From Nitrincola sp048264025 (GTDB lineage Bacteria > Pseudomonadota > Gammaproteobacteria > Pseudomonadales > Balneatricaceae), in the NCBI RefSeq assembly GCF_048264025.1, contig NZ_JBLXDN010000018.1, forward strand, positions 1 through 64,000: a stretch of 64,000 bases of DNA. Direction: 5' to 3'. The notes under the pieces are model-generated. The model was not told the origin of the DNA. It made no database searches and worked only from the letters and a program-made list of their open reading frames with translations. The stretch's first letter is position 1. The number at the start of each line of letters is the position of its first letter. The position numbers were made by a program, and so were the translations under genes. Positions 1 to 8,329 of this stretch are shown one piece after another.

Positions 1-67
1 AATGTATCGATGGAGAAAATTCCGAAAAAAGTGGCGCAATACGATTAGAGTCAAGGTGCGGATTTAG

Positions 68-865
68 CGGCGCTTACAGTTGGATCATGCGGCACCGACA
101 CAGCCTATCTCGGCGCTGACCTTCCGTCCGCCACCCATGACAGAGAAGGAGATGTGGGGCGCAACACCGCTGGATCAGATGTGGTGCCGGATTCAGTTCA
201 AGTCACTGCGTTATGAAGGCCAGTACACGCCGCCATCGGTTCAGGGTACGCTGGTCTATCCGGGTAACTTTGGTGTGTTCAACTGGGGCGGTATCGCTGT
301 GGACCCGAAACGTCAGGTGATGTTCGGCATGCCACTCTATCTGGGCTTCATCCAGCAGTTGGTCGAGAAAGATGGCTCTGATATGGGCGCGACCAATCAA
401 GGGGAGCAGGGTATTAATTCAAATGAAGGCGCACCCTATGCCGTCGATATGCGGCCCTTCCTGTCACCCCTGGGCGTACCCTGTCAGCAACCGCCCTGGG
501 GCTTTGTCGCCGGGGTGGATCTGAAAACCGGAGAAATCGCCTACAAGCATAAGAACGGCACCATCCGTGATATGACACCGCTGCCGTTACCAATCAAAAT
601 GGGCGTGCCCGGCATAGGCGGCCCGATCATCACCGAAGGCGGCGTGGTCTTCCTGGCGGCGACGGTAGACGACTACCTGCGGGCTTATGATCTGTCTACC
701 GGTGAGCAACTGTGGCAGGCTCGTCTTCCAGCAGGCGGACAAGCCACGCCGATGACCTATCTGAACAGCCAGGGTGAGCAGATGGTGGTGCAGGTGGCCG
801 GTGGACATGGCTCCGTCGGCACGACGATAGGGGATTATGTGGTGGCTTATAAGATCAAGCGTTAA
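68..865 (+). pseudogene. gcd: C-terminal fragment of PQQ-dependent membrane glucose dehydrogenase
   Basis: The translation matches the C-terminal third of quinoprotein (membrane-bound, periplasmic) glucose dehydrogenase, which oxidises glucose to gluconolactone with PQQ and passes electrons to ubiquinone. Recognisable conserved blocks are PTQP near the start, EMWGAT, RYEGQYTPPS, GGIAVDP, FLSPLGVPC and the near-terminal GGQATPMTY. About 260 residues are left of the roughly 800 in the family. An in-frame TAG at 65-67 lies just before the homologous block, and bases 1-64 show no matching sequence in any forward frame. The gene is therefore 5'-truncated or interrupted rather than simply cut by the window edge. 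A TTG at 80 is the only in-frame start and has no convincing ribosome binding site. The stop is TAA at 863-865. Confidence 0.7.
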
Positions 866-978
866 GCCGCGCCAGGCTTTGGCAAAGCTGGAATAGATCA
901 TAATTGGCTTGCATGGTCATCCAGAACTCAGCGCTGCCAGATTTCGGCCTGGGTGCGAAGGGCTATGCATTGCCATTT

Positions 979-1443
979 TTATTGACCTAAAGGAATCTCT
1001 GCTGAGGACTTCACGGTTCGAAGTGATACCGAGGTTTGGAATTTTCGGATGTTGGCTTCTGTGTGAAGTACTCTATCGACAAAGCTTTCGTAAGCCTGAA
1101 TATCCGGTACAGTGACGACCATCATAAAATCGTAGTTGCCCGTTATTTGGTAACAGTGCCTTACTTCTGGTGCCTGGCTAATGACGCGCTTAAAGGCATC
1201 ATACAGATCCTTTCGATCTCGCTCCATTTCGACCGAAACCAGTAATGTCAGTTTGTTGCCGGTTAATTCTGGGTTCACAAGAGAAACATCACCCACAATA
1301 ACGTTTTCATCTCTCAGTCGTTTTACTCTTTTATGGCAAGCTGGAGGCGATAGTCCCACTTCTTCGGCCAGCTCAACGTTTGCGATACGATTATTACGCT
1401 GCAAGATGGCCAGGATTTTTCGGTCTATCTTGTCTAATTCCAT
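979..1443 (-). CDS. Lrp/AsnC family transcriptional regulator
   Basis: This 154-residue protein has the standard Lrp/AsnC build: an N-terminal winged helix-turn-helix (about residues 4-60, beginning LDKIDRKILAIL) and a C-terminal RAM/AsnC ligand-binding domain with the GNYDFMMVV strand typical of the family. Such proteins sense amino acids or related small molecules and wrap AT-rich promoter DNA as octamers. The gene is divergent from the membrane protein at 1591-2592, across an AT-rich 147-base gap holding a short palindrome (1501-1515), so control of that neighbour and of itself is likely. The effector is unknown. The ATG at 1443 is a natural start because the HTH begins immediately after it. 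Confidence 0.9.
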   Translation of the reverse strand: MELDKIDRKILAILQRNNRIANVELAEEVGLSPPACHKRVKRLRDENVIVGDVSLVNPELTGNKLTLLVSVEMERDRKDLYDAFKRVISQAPEVRHCYQITGNYDFMMVVTVPDIQAYESFVDRVLHTEANIRKFQTSVSLRTVKSSAEIPLGQ

Positions 1444-1500
1444 AAATTTCTCACAATAATGCTTTTTTGGTTAAAAATTTCCTAATGGTTTTTATATTAA

Positions 1501-1515
1501 AAATATTCGATATTT
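1501..1515. promoter_or_regulatory. candidate Lrp-type operator
   Basis: AAATAT and ATATTT flank TCG to form a 15-base inverted repeat in the AT-rich gap between the divergent Lrp/AsnC-type gene and the membrane protein gene. Length and base composition fit operators of the Lrp family. Assignment to this regulator is inferred from position only. Confidence 0.35.
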
Positions 1516-1590
1516 TCAATCATTAAATTGATCGGCATATTTCTTGTCATCTCAATACACTTCCTCCATAGGCTGTTTGGAGAAAGAGAA

Positions 1591-2592
1591 GTGAATAAAC
1601 GAAACTATCATTGGGTTGGGCTTTTATTGAATGGACTCTGGAAAGAGATCTTTGATGTCACATGGACGCTGTATAAGATCATGATTCCGATGATCATCGT
1701 GATCAAGGTTGTTGAAGAGTTTGGTGGCATCGAGCTACTGAGCCAATGGCTGAGTCCTGTCATGTCGCTGGTCGGCTTGCCTAGCGAATTGGGCTTGGTG
1801 TGGGCAACCACGCTTGTTACCAATATATACGCTGGACTCGTGATATTTATGAGTATTGACACGGATTTAACCGTTGCTCAAGTCTCGATTCTTGGCACTT
1901 TGATGTTGCTTGCTCATTCACTTCCTATCGAAGTAGCCGTTGCTAAAAAAGCAGGCGTTGGGATTGCTATGACACTGATAATTCGCATTGGTGGTAGTTT
2001 GTTGATGGGGTGGATTTTGCATCAAATATACCAAGGCGGAGATCTACTAAATACGCCTGCTGAAGTGATTTGGCGACATGCGCCAGTCAGTGATCCAAGT
2101 TATTTGGTTTGGACAATCGATCAGCTTAAAAGCCTTGCGATGATTTTTGTGGTGATTGCTGCATTAATGACATTTTTACGATTGTTAAAATGGCTTGGTA
2201 TCGAAAAATTGATGGCAATATTGCTCAGGCCGATTTTGTCTGTGCTTGGTATTAGCCGAGAAGCAACAAACCTGACGATTGTGGGTATCACGCTAGGCGT
2301 TTCTTTTGGTGGCGGTTTGCTTATTAATGAAGCAAAACGAGGACACATTTCCCCACGGGATATTTTCGTCGCCATGATGTTGCTCAACCTGCTTCATAGC
2401 TTGATTGAAGACACGCTACTGATTCTGTTGATTGGTGCAGACTTCATGACTATTTTTTGGGGACGAATTGTATTTGCAGTGACTGTGATTGGAGTTTTAG
2501 TCTTTGTCCTTAAACGGCTGGATGAAAGCACTTGTCGTAAATATTTTTATAAGAAGATAAGTGATGGTAGACAACCCCGAAATGGTGCGTGA
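1591..2592 (+). CDS. nucleoside-recognition (Gate) domain membrane protein
   Basis: Polytopic inner-membrane protein of the nucleoside-recognition/Gate family (YjiH/SpmA-like). Two similar halves each carry the characteristic segment: an early WTLYKIMIPMIIVIK helix with the LPSELGLVWATTLVTN motif, and a later FGGGLLINEA motif followed by HSLIEDTLL. About eight hydrophobic segments are visible. The start is set to GTG at 1591 because GGAG at 1579-1582 lies 8 bases upstream. A TTG at 1528 would add 21 residues without a ribosome binding site. The substrate is unknown; members are suspected transporters of nucleosides or small organic ions. The gene is divergent from an Lrp/AsnC regulator, which is typical for a transporter under its own local regulator. 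Confidence 0.75.
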   Translation: MNKRNYHWVGLLLNGLWKEIFDVTWTLYKIMIPMIIVIKVVEEFGGIELLSQWLSPVMSLVGLPSELGLVWATTLVTNIYAGLVIFMSIDTDLTVAQVSILGTLMLLAHSLPIEVAVAKKAGVGIAMTLIIRIGGSLLMGWILHQIYQGGDLLNTPAEVIWRHAPVSDPSYLVWTIDQLKSLAMIFVVIAALMTFLRLLKWLGIEKLMAILLRPILSVLGISREATNLTIVGITLGVSFGGGLLINEAKRGHISPRDIFVAMMLLNLLHSLIEDTLLILLIGADFMTIFWGRIVFAVTVIGVLVFVLKRLDESTCRKYFYKKISDGRQPRNGA

Positions 2593-2665
2593 ATCAATTC
2601 GCGAATTATAGTCCAGGCTGATTCCTCGCTGTTGTAACTGAAATGCGGGCTAATACCAGTTTTCT

Positions 2666-2690
2666 ACCTGTAGCTTTACAGGTTTTCCCG
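2666..2690 (+). terminator. hairpin with short T tract downstream of the Gate-domain gene
   Basis: ACCTGTA and TACAGGT form a perfect 7-bp stem with a four-base loop, followed by TTTTCCC. It lies about 75 bases after the stop of the gene at 1591-2592. The T tract is short, so terminator strength is uncertain. Confidence 0.45.
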
Positions 2691-2780
2691 CTTGATATCG
2701 GTGTGTGCTTCTCCCCGGATATCCTCAAGCTCAGGGAAATCACCCCAGCTGCCAGCAGCTTCGCGCACGACAGAAGGGAT
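2676..2780 (-). pseudogene. short in-frame coding remnant after the NYN gene
   Basis: On the minus strand a 34-codon reading frame (starting IPSVVREAAGSW and ending KRENL plus stop) follows the TAG of the NYN gene in the same frame, with only C-I between. It contains the ordered, acidic stretch DFPELEDIR, reminiscent of the C-terminal tails of small antitoxins. It could be the 3' remnant of another gene, or a tail of the NYN protein cut off by the TAG at 2784. I do not recognise it firmly. Confidence 0.25.
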
Positions 2781-2783
2781 GCA

Positions 2784-3506
2784 CTAAGCTGATTTACTCT
2801 TGCGCGCGTCCCTGACCAGGTAAGAATTTCCCGGTCCGCGCTTGAGCTCAAACAGATCGCTCGCCTTGAACAGGCTGCTTAGATTCTTAAAACCGTAGTT
2901 GCGGGTATCAAACGAGGTTTTGTTGGAAATATGCGAGCCCACCGGCCCCAGCGCCGCCCAGCCATTGTCTTCTTCGGTGGCTTCGATTGCCTGACGCAGT
3001 AAGCTGATAAGCTTGGTATTGGAGTTAATGTTCTTCGATTTGGACTGTGACGTACCGTTCTGTTTCTGCTCTTGCTCCTGATCTAAAAACAGGAACTTGG
3101 AACAGGCATTCACAAAAGGGGCAGGGGTCTTACGTTCACCAAACCCCAGCACCACTTTTCCTTCAGCAAGGGCACGCGTGACCATTGGGGTGAAATCACA
3201 GTCTGATGACACAAAGCACATGACATCGATGTTTTTGGTGTACATCACATCCATGGCATCAATCACCAGCGCAATATCAGAGGCGTTTTTACCCTTGGTC
3301 AGATCATACTGCTGCACTGGCTGAATCGCATACTCGTGTAACAGATCTTCCCAAGGCTTCAGAGTAGGGGCCTTCCAGTTGCCATAAGCTTTCCGAATTG
3401 TGACCACACCATATTTCGCCACTTCGCTGAGAACGTCTTCAAACTTATTGGCAGGGGCGTTATCGGCATCGATGAATAAGGCTATTTTTTGTTTTGAGTC
3501 GTCCAT
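2784..3506 (-). CDS. NYN domain (LabA/DUF88) protein with OST-HTH/LOTUS domain
   Basis: 240 residues. The N-terminal part (about 8-145) is a NYN/PIN-like ribonuclease domain of the LabA/DUF88 group, with the acidic signatures FIDADNAP, NASDIALVIDAMD and VSSDCDFTPMV that position metal ions. A low-complexity linker rich in Q/E/S/N follows. The C-terminus (about 170-232) resembles an OST-HTH/LOTUS RNA-binding domain (GWAALGPVGSHI, NYGFKNLSSLF). The family is thought to cleave or bind RNA; the target is unknown. The gene is 23 bases downstream of the NERD gene on the same strand and probably co-transcribed with it. Both lie at the left edge of the integron-cassette region, but no attC was seen next to them, so their cassette status is open. 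Confidence 0.85.
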   Translation of the reverse strand: MDDSKQKIALFIDADNAPANKFEDVLSEVAKYGVVTIRKAYGNWKAPTLKPWEDLLHEYAIQPVQQYDLTKGKNASDIALVIDAMDVMYTKNIDVMCFVSSDCDFTPMVTRALAEGKVVLGFGERKTPAPFVNACSKFLFLDQEQEQKQNGTSQSKSKNINSNTKLISLLRQAIEATEEDNGWAALGPVGSHISNKTSFDTRNYGFKNLSSLFKASDLFELKRGPGNSYLVRDARKSKSA

Positions 3507-3529
3507 TTTTGACTGATCTCCTTATCGGG

Positions 3530-4318
3530 TTAAAGCGCTTTGGTAGTGTCGAATTTTACCACTGATCGACATTTCGGAAACGCAGAGCAACCCCAGAACT
3601 GTTGACCCGCATTAGCGCCACGCTTGGTTTCCCTGATTATCATGTCAGAACCACAACGAGGACAAGTCTGCTCATTCACTTTACTAGCAACAATTTCCTG
3701 CACATGCTTACGATGCTTAAAGTCGGTTACCAGGCCAGGTCTCAGCTTGATGGCATTGAGAGACTCGATAATGCCATCCACCTCAGCGTTTGACATAACA
3801 GCATCATTGAACCGGTTTATGTAGTTTAGACAGCCACGCGCATAGGTAACGTTGTCGGGCATCTCAGTTTTGAACGTGCTATCACCAATAAACACAATTA
3901 ACGAGTGGATGAATTCAGGGTTGCAGCCTAAAACAGACTCCAGTGTTTTGACATGTTTGTAGTTTTGATGCAATGGATTTTGAAACTTGGTCGTGTGCCT
4001 GTATATCTTTTGCGTCCATTGCTTCTGATGGGGTGAGCCAAATATCCAGCCTTTCATATTCTTTGTTTCGATAACAAAGATGCCAAACTTTGAAACTACA
4101 ATATGATCTACTTGAGTTGTACCATCGTCGGTGGGAAGCGTAACATTTTTTATTAGCGTGTAATCTGTTTTTGGTAATGAAGCTAATAGCTTGTTGACCA
4201 GAAACTCACCAAATATCCCTTTAAACCAGCGGCTTTTTAAAGTCGCTACGAGAATTAAAAATGGTATGATATACCAGACTTGTAAAATGCTATTGAGTAT
4301 TATGTTGGATATATCCAC
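3530..4318 (-). CDS. membrane-anchored NERD domain protein with topoisomerase-type zinc finger
   Basis: 262 residues: one N-terminal transmembrane helix (about 10-27), then a NERD (nuclease-related) domain (about 35-150) with GEFLVNKLL, TQVDHIVVSKFGIFVIETKN and W-x-Q features. This corresponds to the D..E-x-K core of restriction-like nucleases. A C-terminal C4 zinc ribbon of the topoisomerase I type follows (CPRCG with later CSAFPKC, about 222-255). NERD proteins are suspected nucleases acting near the membrane, with no settled substrate. The neighbouring NYN ribonuclease-like gene suggests a two-gene nucleic-acid-processing or defence unit. The ATG at 4318 precedes the membrane helix directly. 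Confidence 0.85.
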   Translation of the reverse strand: MDISNIILNSILQVWYIIPFLILVATLKSRWFKGIFGEFLVNKLLASLPKTDYTLIKNVTLPTDDGTTQVDHIVVSKFGIFVIETKNMKGWIFGSPHQKQWTQKIYRHTTKFQNPLHQNYKHVKTLESVLGCNPEFIHSLIVFIGDSTFKTEMPDNVTYARGCLNYINRFNDAVMSNAEVDGIIESLNAIKLRPGLVTDFKHRKHVQEIVASKVNEQTCPRCGSDMIIRETKRGANAGQQFWGCSAFPKCRSVVKFDTTKAL

Positions 4319-4408
4319 TTGATTTCCTTATTCAATTAATAGCTTATTTGTTTTGGCTTGTTAATGGTTTAATTCAGCAGTGTGTACTGCTTCACTATTG
4401 TGCTGCAT

Positions 4409-4545
4409 TAGAGGGTAGCTTATTGCAAACAATGGTAAATATTTCCCGGCCAATCAGGTTAAGATCATCACGTCGGTTGACGTAATATTGATAGCGGTAT
4501 TTGAACAAGCTGAGATCGAGATCATTAACCGCTACACTGGGGGAA
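4409..4545 (-). mobile_element. IS1182-family transposase remnant with internal deletion
   Basis: Bases about 4409-4475 closely resemble 7820-7890 of the transposase gene at 7290-8264 (shared GAGGGTAGCTT, ATTTCCCG, CCAATCAGGTT). They join directly to about 4476-4545, which resembles 8103-8160 (shared GCTGAGATCGAGATCATTA). About 200 bases of the parent sequence are missing at the junction. The frame is destroyed. This is a dead, internally deleted copy of the same IS type, immediately left of a half attC. Confidence 0.8.
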
Positions 4546-4553
4546 GTCTAGGA

Positions 4554-4577
4554 GTCGGCTGAACGAATTGCTAGACG
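4554..4577 (-). other. half attC site (L' and R' part)
   Basis: GTCGGCTGAACGAATTGCTAG strongly resembles the right half of the attC at 5555-5642 (GTCGGCTGCAAGGCATCGTTAG). The matching left half is replaced by the IS1182 remnant. It lies 22 bases from the stop of the 5'-nucleotidase-like gene, where that cassette's attC should be. Confidence 0.55.
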
Positions 4578-4598
4578 ACAGATTAGTCTGATGCTGTC

Positions 4599-5525
4599 CT
4601 AGGCTTGGTTGGTAACACCAAACGGAATGTGGACTGACGGAACAACAGCACTCGTAGACTTAAGGTGACCGGGCTGATCATCGAAGAATATGTGAGGCTT
4701 GAGTACACCTAAGACTCGGCCCTTTTCAATGCCGCCTAGAAAAAATGCGTCATTAGCCATTACGCCCCAGCTCTTCAGAGTTTTTAGGGCTCGTTCGTGT
4801 GATGGCGCGTTACGAGCCGTGACGATAGAAACGCGAATTCGGTTCTCATAGTCAGGGTTCTGTTTCTTGTACGACTCTTCAGCTGACTGGATCTTTGAAA
4901 TGCGGACCAAAAATTCCTTAAGCGGCCCCGGATTATGGGGCTGCATGACGTTCTTGACCTCATGATCATGAAAGGCCGTGAGGCCGGACGCCTGCATAAC
5001 TGACTCGGACTCGTCTCCCGCAAGGACTCCATCGAAGTCGAACGCAATGCGAAGTGTCTTGTCATTCTCGTCATCGTCGAACTTTGAATCGAGAACTTGT
5101 CCCGCAGGATGCCCTAAGCTAATAGCAGCTTCGACATCTGGTTTATGGCCGGATAGGAACAAGGCAATGTTGAGGGCTGGAATGTACTCGTATGGGGAGC
5201 GCCCCTGCATGAATATCGCTCTAGTCATTCCTAATCCATAGTGTTCAATGGTTTTCATGACGCGCAGCCCAGTGTCTGGGTCATTACGCGAGAGTAATAC
5301 CACTTCAACCAGTGGATCAGACGAATCGAGGTCGTTTAGCGCGAGAAGGCGTTTGATAAATGGGTAGGCGATACCCTTTGGTAGCGGGACGTCCAGATTC
5401 TTCTCTTGATATTTTCGGTACTCCTCTTCGCCATCGCTTCGGAAAACTGCGTCGGACTCACTAAGGTCAAAGACCGCGCTTGATGCGACCCCAATGACTA
5501 ATCTATTTTCAAGCTCATATGGCAT
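4599..5525 (-). CDS. 5'-nucleotidase family (PF06189-type) HAD protein, cassette gene
   Basis: 308 residues resembling the cytosolic 5'-nucleotidase family otherwise known from NT5C1 proteins, which dephosphorylate nucleoside monophosphates. Visible features are the N-terminal IGVASSAVFDLSES block, VEVVLLSRNDPDTGLRV, the HAD motif I DFDGVLAGDESE (about 166-177), SIVTARNAP (motif II region) and FFDDQPGHL (motif III/IV). The enzyme would act in the cytoplasm. The gene occupies one cassette, with an attC at 5555-5642 before its start and a damaged half attC after its stop. A role in nucleotide salvage or in nucleotide-depletion defence is possible but unproven. Confidence 0.8.
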   Translation of the reverse strand: MPYELENRLVIGVASSAVFDLSESDAVFRSDGEEEYRKYQEKNLDVPLPKGIAYPFIKRLLALNDLDSSDPLVEVVLLSRNDPDTGLRVMKTIEHYGLGMTRAIFMQGRSPYEYIPALNIALFLSGHKPDVEAAISLGHPAGQVLDSKFDDDENDKTLRIAFDFDGVLAGDESESVMQASGLTAFHDHEVKNVMQPHNPGPLKEFLVRISKIQSAEESYKKQNPDYENRIRVSIVTARNAPSHERALKTLKSWGVMANDAFFLGGIEKGRVLGVLKPHIFFDDQPGHLKSTSAVVPSVHIPFGVTNQA

Positions 5526-5554
5526 TCATATACCCCCTGTGATTTGGCGCTACT

Positions 5555-5642
5555 GTATAACGCCTGCCTTTAGCCGACAACTTGGAGCGAATGACTGAAG
5601 GGAAGTAGCGGAACATGGGTCGGCTGCAAGGCATCGTTAGAA
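5555..5642 (-). other. attC recombination site
   Basis: TATAACGCCTGCC with TTAGCCGAC on the left pairs imperfectly with GTCGGCTGCAAGGCATCGTTA on the right, about 88 bases in all. The right box GTTAG (5636-5640) contains the stop codon (TTA at 5637) of the gene to its right, exactly the cassette arrangement. Confidence 0.8.
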
Positions 5643-6431
5643 CTCAATATCCGCTAGCCTATCGGATTTAATTCTTTGTAAATTTTCCTGACGCTCATGC
5701 TTGTAATCGAAACGTTCATCGAGCATGGCAATATATTTACTTTTTCTAAAGTGCCATGGATTTCTTTCCCCATTGCTCTCGACTAGAAAGTCTCCCAAAA
5801 CCCACTCTTCAAGGGCATGCGCTAATAGGGTGGCAATGTAGGAGTATGTTAGTTGCGCGTGTTCATTTAGGTCGCGAAGTTCTTCCGTTCCTTCATAGCC
5901 AATGGCTTTTCCTGCGTTTTCGCGACCTAGTCGCTCAGAAACTTGGAATGGTGTTGAATGTGAGTACGCCGATAATACACCGTACATCCTCTTTACATCT
6001 CTTTTAAACTCTTCGGCAGATTGCTCAGTAAACAGCTTAAACTGAATGGAATTTATCAAGTTGAATTCAGATTTCTTAAGAATTTTCTTGTGCTCTTCAA
6101 TCTGTTCTTCGAATTCTAACTCGGACGCCTCAGATTTCTGACTAATCAAGCAGGCTTTTACTGACAGTTCAAGTAGATAACGAAGCTCCCTCCGGCATGT
6201 GTGGTGTATGCCTTCTCGGCATAGATAGTTTATGGCCACCACAGATTGAAGAAAATCATCCAATACTCGAAGGAAAAAGTGTCGCACTGCTATGTCGCCA
6301 GCACGACTGAAGTTCATCTTGCAAAAAGACAAAAAAATGCCCAAGGAACGCCACATGACTTCATGTCGATGTAGCAGCTCAAAGTATTCGGGAGATTTAA
6401 GCTCCTCTTTCAAGATCTCTGGATTGGTCAT
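5637..6431 (-). CDS. unknown protein, integron cassette gene
   Basis: 264 residues, not recognised. The sequence looks wholly helical and soluble. It has a central conserved-looking patch (CRRELRYLLELSVKACLI, about 85-102), then an E/K-rich coiled segment, then YGVLSAYSHSTPFQVS with histidine and serine residues that could be functional. This resembles uncharacterised proteins that turn up in mobile islands and defence loci, but I cannot name a family. The stop codon is embedded in the attC R' box at 5636-5640. Another attC (6445-6510) begins 13 bases past the ATG at 6431, so promoter and leader are minimal and expression must come from outside the cassette or from a weak promoter inside attC. 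Confidence 0.7.
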   Translation of the reverse strand: MTNPEILKEELKSPEYFELLHRHEVMWRSLGIFLSFCKMNFSRAGDIAVRHFFLRVLDDFLQSVVAINYLCREGIHHTCRRELRYLLELSVKACLISQKSEASELEFEEQIEEHKKILKKSEFNLINSIQFKLFTEQSAEEFKRDVKRMYGVLSAYSHSTPFQVSERLGRENAGKAIGYEGTEELRDLNEHAQLTYSYIATLLAHALEEWVLGDFLVESNGERNPWHFRKSKYIAMLDERFDYKHERQENLQRIKSDRLADIEF

Positions 6432-6444
6432 GTTTTTCCTTGTG

Positions 6445-6510
6445 TTCTAACGCCAGCTATCAATCGCGCAAGGTACGGTACGAGCGTTGATTGGATGGCT
6501 TTGTTAGCGC
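6445..6510 (-). other. attC recombination site
   Basis: TTCTAACGCCAGCTATCAATCGC on the left is complementary, with a few bulges, to GCGTTGATTGGATGGCTTTGTTAG on the right, about 66 bases. The TTA of GTTAG is the stop codon of the gene at 6504-7280. Confidence 0.8.
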
Positions 6511-7280
6511 GAAATTCTCGACCGGCCTTCAATGTAACTACCATATCCGGATACCATTAGCTTCACCAGCTCTAGGATATCAAAAACATCCAGGTATCTA
6601 GCGAACAAAGAGTGTTGTCCAGCCCTTAACACTCCCGGCTTGTTTCGTTCCCGTAGTTTCAGCCCAGGCACGAACACCTCCAAAAAGAATCCTTCTACTA
6701 TGAAGCAGAATGAGTAATTCCTCCCGTGGTCTCTGAACAACGGCGAAATAATGACACTCTTCAACGATTCCAACGAGAAGCCATTAGGCGTACTATCGCT
6801 TAGCCGGGATACTCTTATGCTTACCAGCGATGAGCGGATTTTCTTCTGGGTTAGGAGGCACTCTCGTATTTCTCTCTCCCACATCGGTGGCAAATGCACT
6901 TTTGAGTAGACCGGCAAGGTGGACACGGCAGCCCTCCACATCACCGAAGCCATAAACAGCTGAAGCCTAACGGTGTCGACCGACCTAAATGCAATGCCTT
7001 TATCCGTTCTTTGTACAGCCACGCTCCGCAGGGAATTGCGTAGTGCAGCCAGCGCATACTGCTCGTAGCTTCTATTTATTCGGCCTTCACACTCTTCGCA
7101 AAGCAGTGGCTCCCACCAGCTATCCGAACTGTACTCGACCCACGATGACTCATCATCGCTAAAGGTTATTGCTTTACCGCCGTTTTCACGAAATATACGT
7201 TTAAATATTCCGTTCGGAATGACATGCGATCGGCGCAGCTCTCGTTCGTTTTGGCAAAGTTTGCAGAAGCCAATCACCAT
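6504..7280 (-). CDS. HNH-like zinc-binding protein, integron cassette gene
   Basis: 258 residues. The N-terminus has CKLCQNERELRRSHVIPNGIFK and, some 65 residues later, LLCEECEGRINR. This Cys-x2-Cys, Ser-His-x-Ile-Pro, Cys-x2-Cys layout is that of an HNH/zinc-ribbon endonuclease-like fold. The rest (about 90-258) is mixed alpha/beta without a motif I recognise. Proteins of this shape are frequent among uncharacterised island and defence genes. A nuclease role is inference from the Cys/His pattern alone. The stop lies in the attC at 6445-6510, and a broken attC starts 15 bases beyond its ATG. The gene is a single-gene cassette. Confidence 0.65.
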   Translation of the reverse strand: MVIGFCKLCQNERELRRSHVIPNGIFKRIFRENGGKAITFSDDESSWVEYSSDSWWEPLLCEECEGRINRSYEQYALAALRNSLRSVAVQRTDKGIAFRSVDTVRLQLFMASVMWRAAVSTLPVYSKVHLPPMWEREIRECLLTQKKIRSSLVSIRVSRLSDSTPNGFSLESLKSVIISPLFRDHGRNYSFCFIVEGFFLEVFVPGLKLRERNKPGVLRAGQHSLFARYLDVFDILELVKLMVSGYGSYIEGRSRISR

Positions 7281-7289
7281 GCACTGCCC

Positions 7290-8264
7290 TCAAGGCGCTA
7301 ACGTCGCAAGCAGCCGCATTGCTTCATCGCACCACATAGGCTGGCCCGCGAGGCAACGGCAGGTTTCAGTCAGCGGATCATAATCAAACTCAGCGGGTGT
7401 GAAGCGTTGTGCTACCTGGCCACCACGTTCTTTACGCCGTTGCGCCTTCGCTGTCTTGAAGGTTACGGATTCAGCAAAGCATGGATCGCGTTTACGGAAC
7501 TGGTTATCGGCAATGTAGCCATCGATGCCCAAGCGATAGATCAGCTTCATATTGGCACTATCTGGGTCAGTGATATTTCCTTTTACTGGAGTACCACGCT
7601 GACCGAGCCGTTCAGGCGCGGTCGCCAAGTACTTTTTTATCTTGGCAGAGACCTTTTCAAGTTTCTCAATCTGAGCCTGTTCTCGGGCGAGGATTTCAGG
7701 CGGTTGATCCTGACGATCACCTTGCTGATGCGCGGTCATCATGCGTGAAACCGCACGGTCTATCTTGGCTTGTTTACGGTTTAATTCGACTCGTGTACCA
7801 CTCCACTCTTTGGCGGCATTGGAGGGTAGCTTGCAGCCATCAATGGCAAACATTTCCCGACCAATCAGGTTGAGCCCATCACATACCATCAGAACATGTG
7901 TAAACAGCGGCGCGATCACTTCATCCATGCGGGAGATAAAGTCAGCAATCGTGCTGTGATGAGGTTGGCTGTCAGCCGACAGCGCCATGAAAATCACATT
8001 CTCTCGACATGCCTGAGCGATCTTGCGGCTACTGGTGATACCTCGGGAGTAAGCGAATAACACCACCTTAAGCAGAATTGCCGGATCGTATGCCGGAGCA
8101 CCGTTGACGTCATTGCGATAGCGGGATTCAAACACGCTGAGATCGAGATCATTATCCACTACGTGGTTCAGCGTATATTCAAAGGTGCCAGGTTGGATCT
8201 GATCCGCGAAACGTAGCGGAATCATCTTGGTCTGGTTGTAATCGTAGTGCTTGTACCGCGCCAT
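7290..8264 (-). pseudogene. IS1182-family transposase, internally deleted and C-terminally truncated
   Basis: The 324-residue frame shows the IS1182-type N-terminal domain (LRFADQIQPGTFEYTLNHVVD, the AYDPAILLKVVLFAYSRG helix and the HSTIADF motif) and the mid-region DGCKLPSNAAKEWSG. Intact members are usually near 450-500 residues. After TDPDSANMK it jumps straight to GIDGYIADNQFRKRDP. In intact relatives about 80-100 residues carrying catalytic acids lie between such blocks, so an in-frame deletion is likely (from memory of the family). The C-terminus stops after a CRCLAGQPMW block, where the frame runs into half-attC sequence. It is almost certainly inactive. Confidence 0.75.
7295..7325 (-). 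other. half attC site (R'' and L'' part)
   Basis: GCGCTAACGTCGCAAGCAGCC begins 15 bases from the ATG of the HNH-like cassette gene, where the next cassette's attC should start. Its partner half is absent: the transposase sequence takes over. The site was therefore broken by the IS insertion and later deletion. Confidence 0.5.
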
Positions 8265-8329
8265 CCCTTGCCACCTCTGATCTCAAATTCGATTCAGTGA
8301 TTTTAGCGGAACACTGTGCCACCAGCCAA

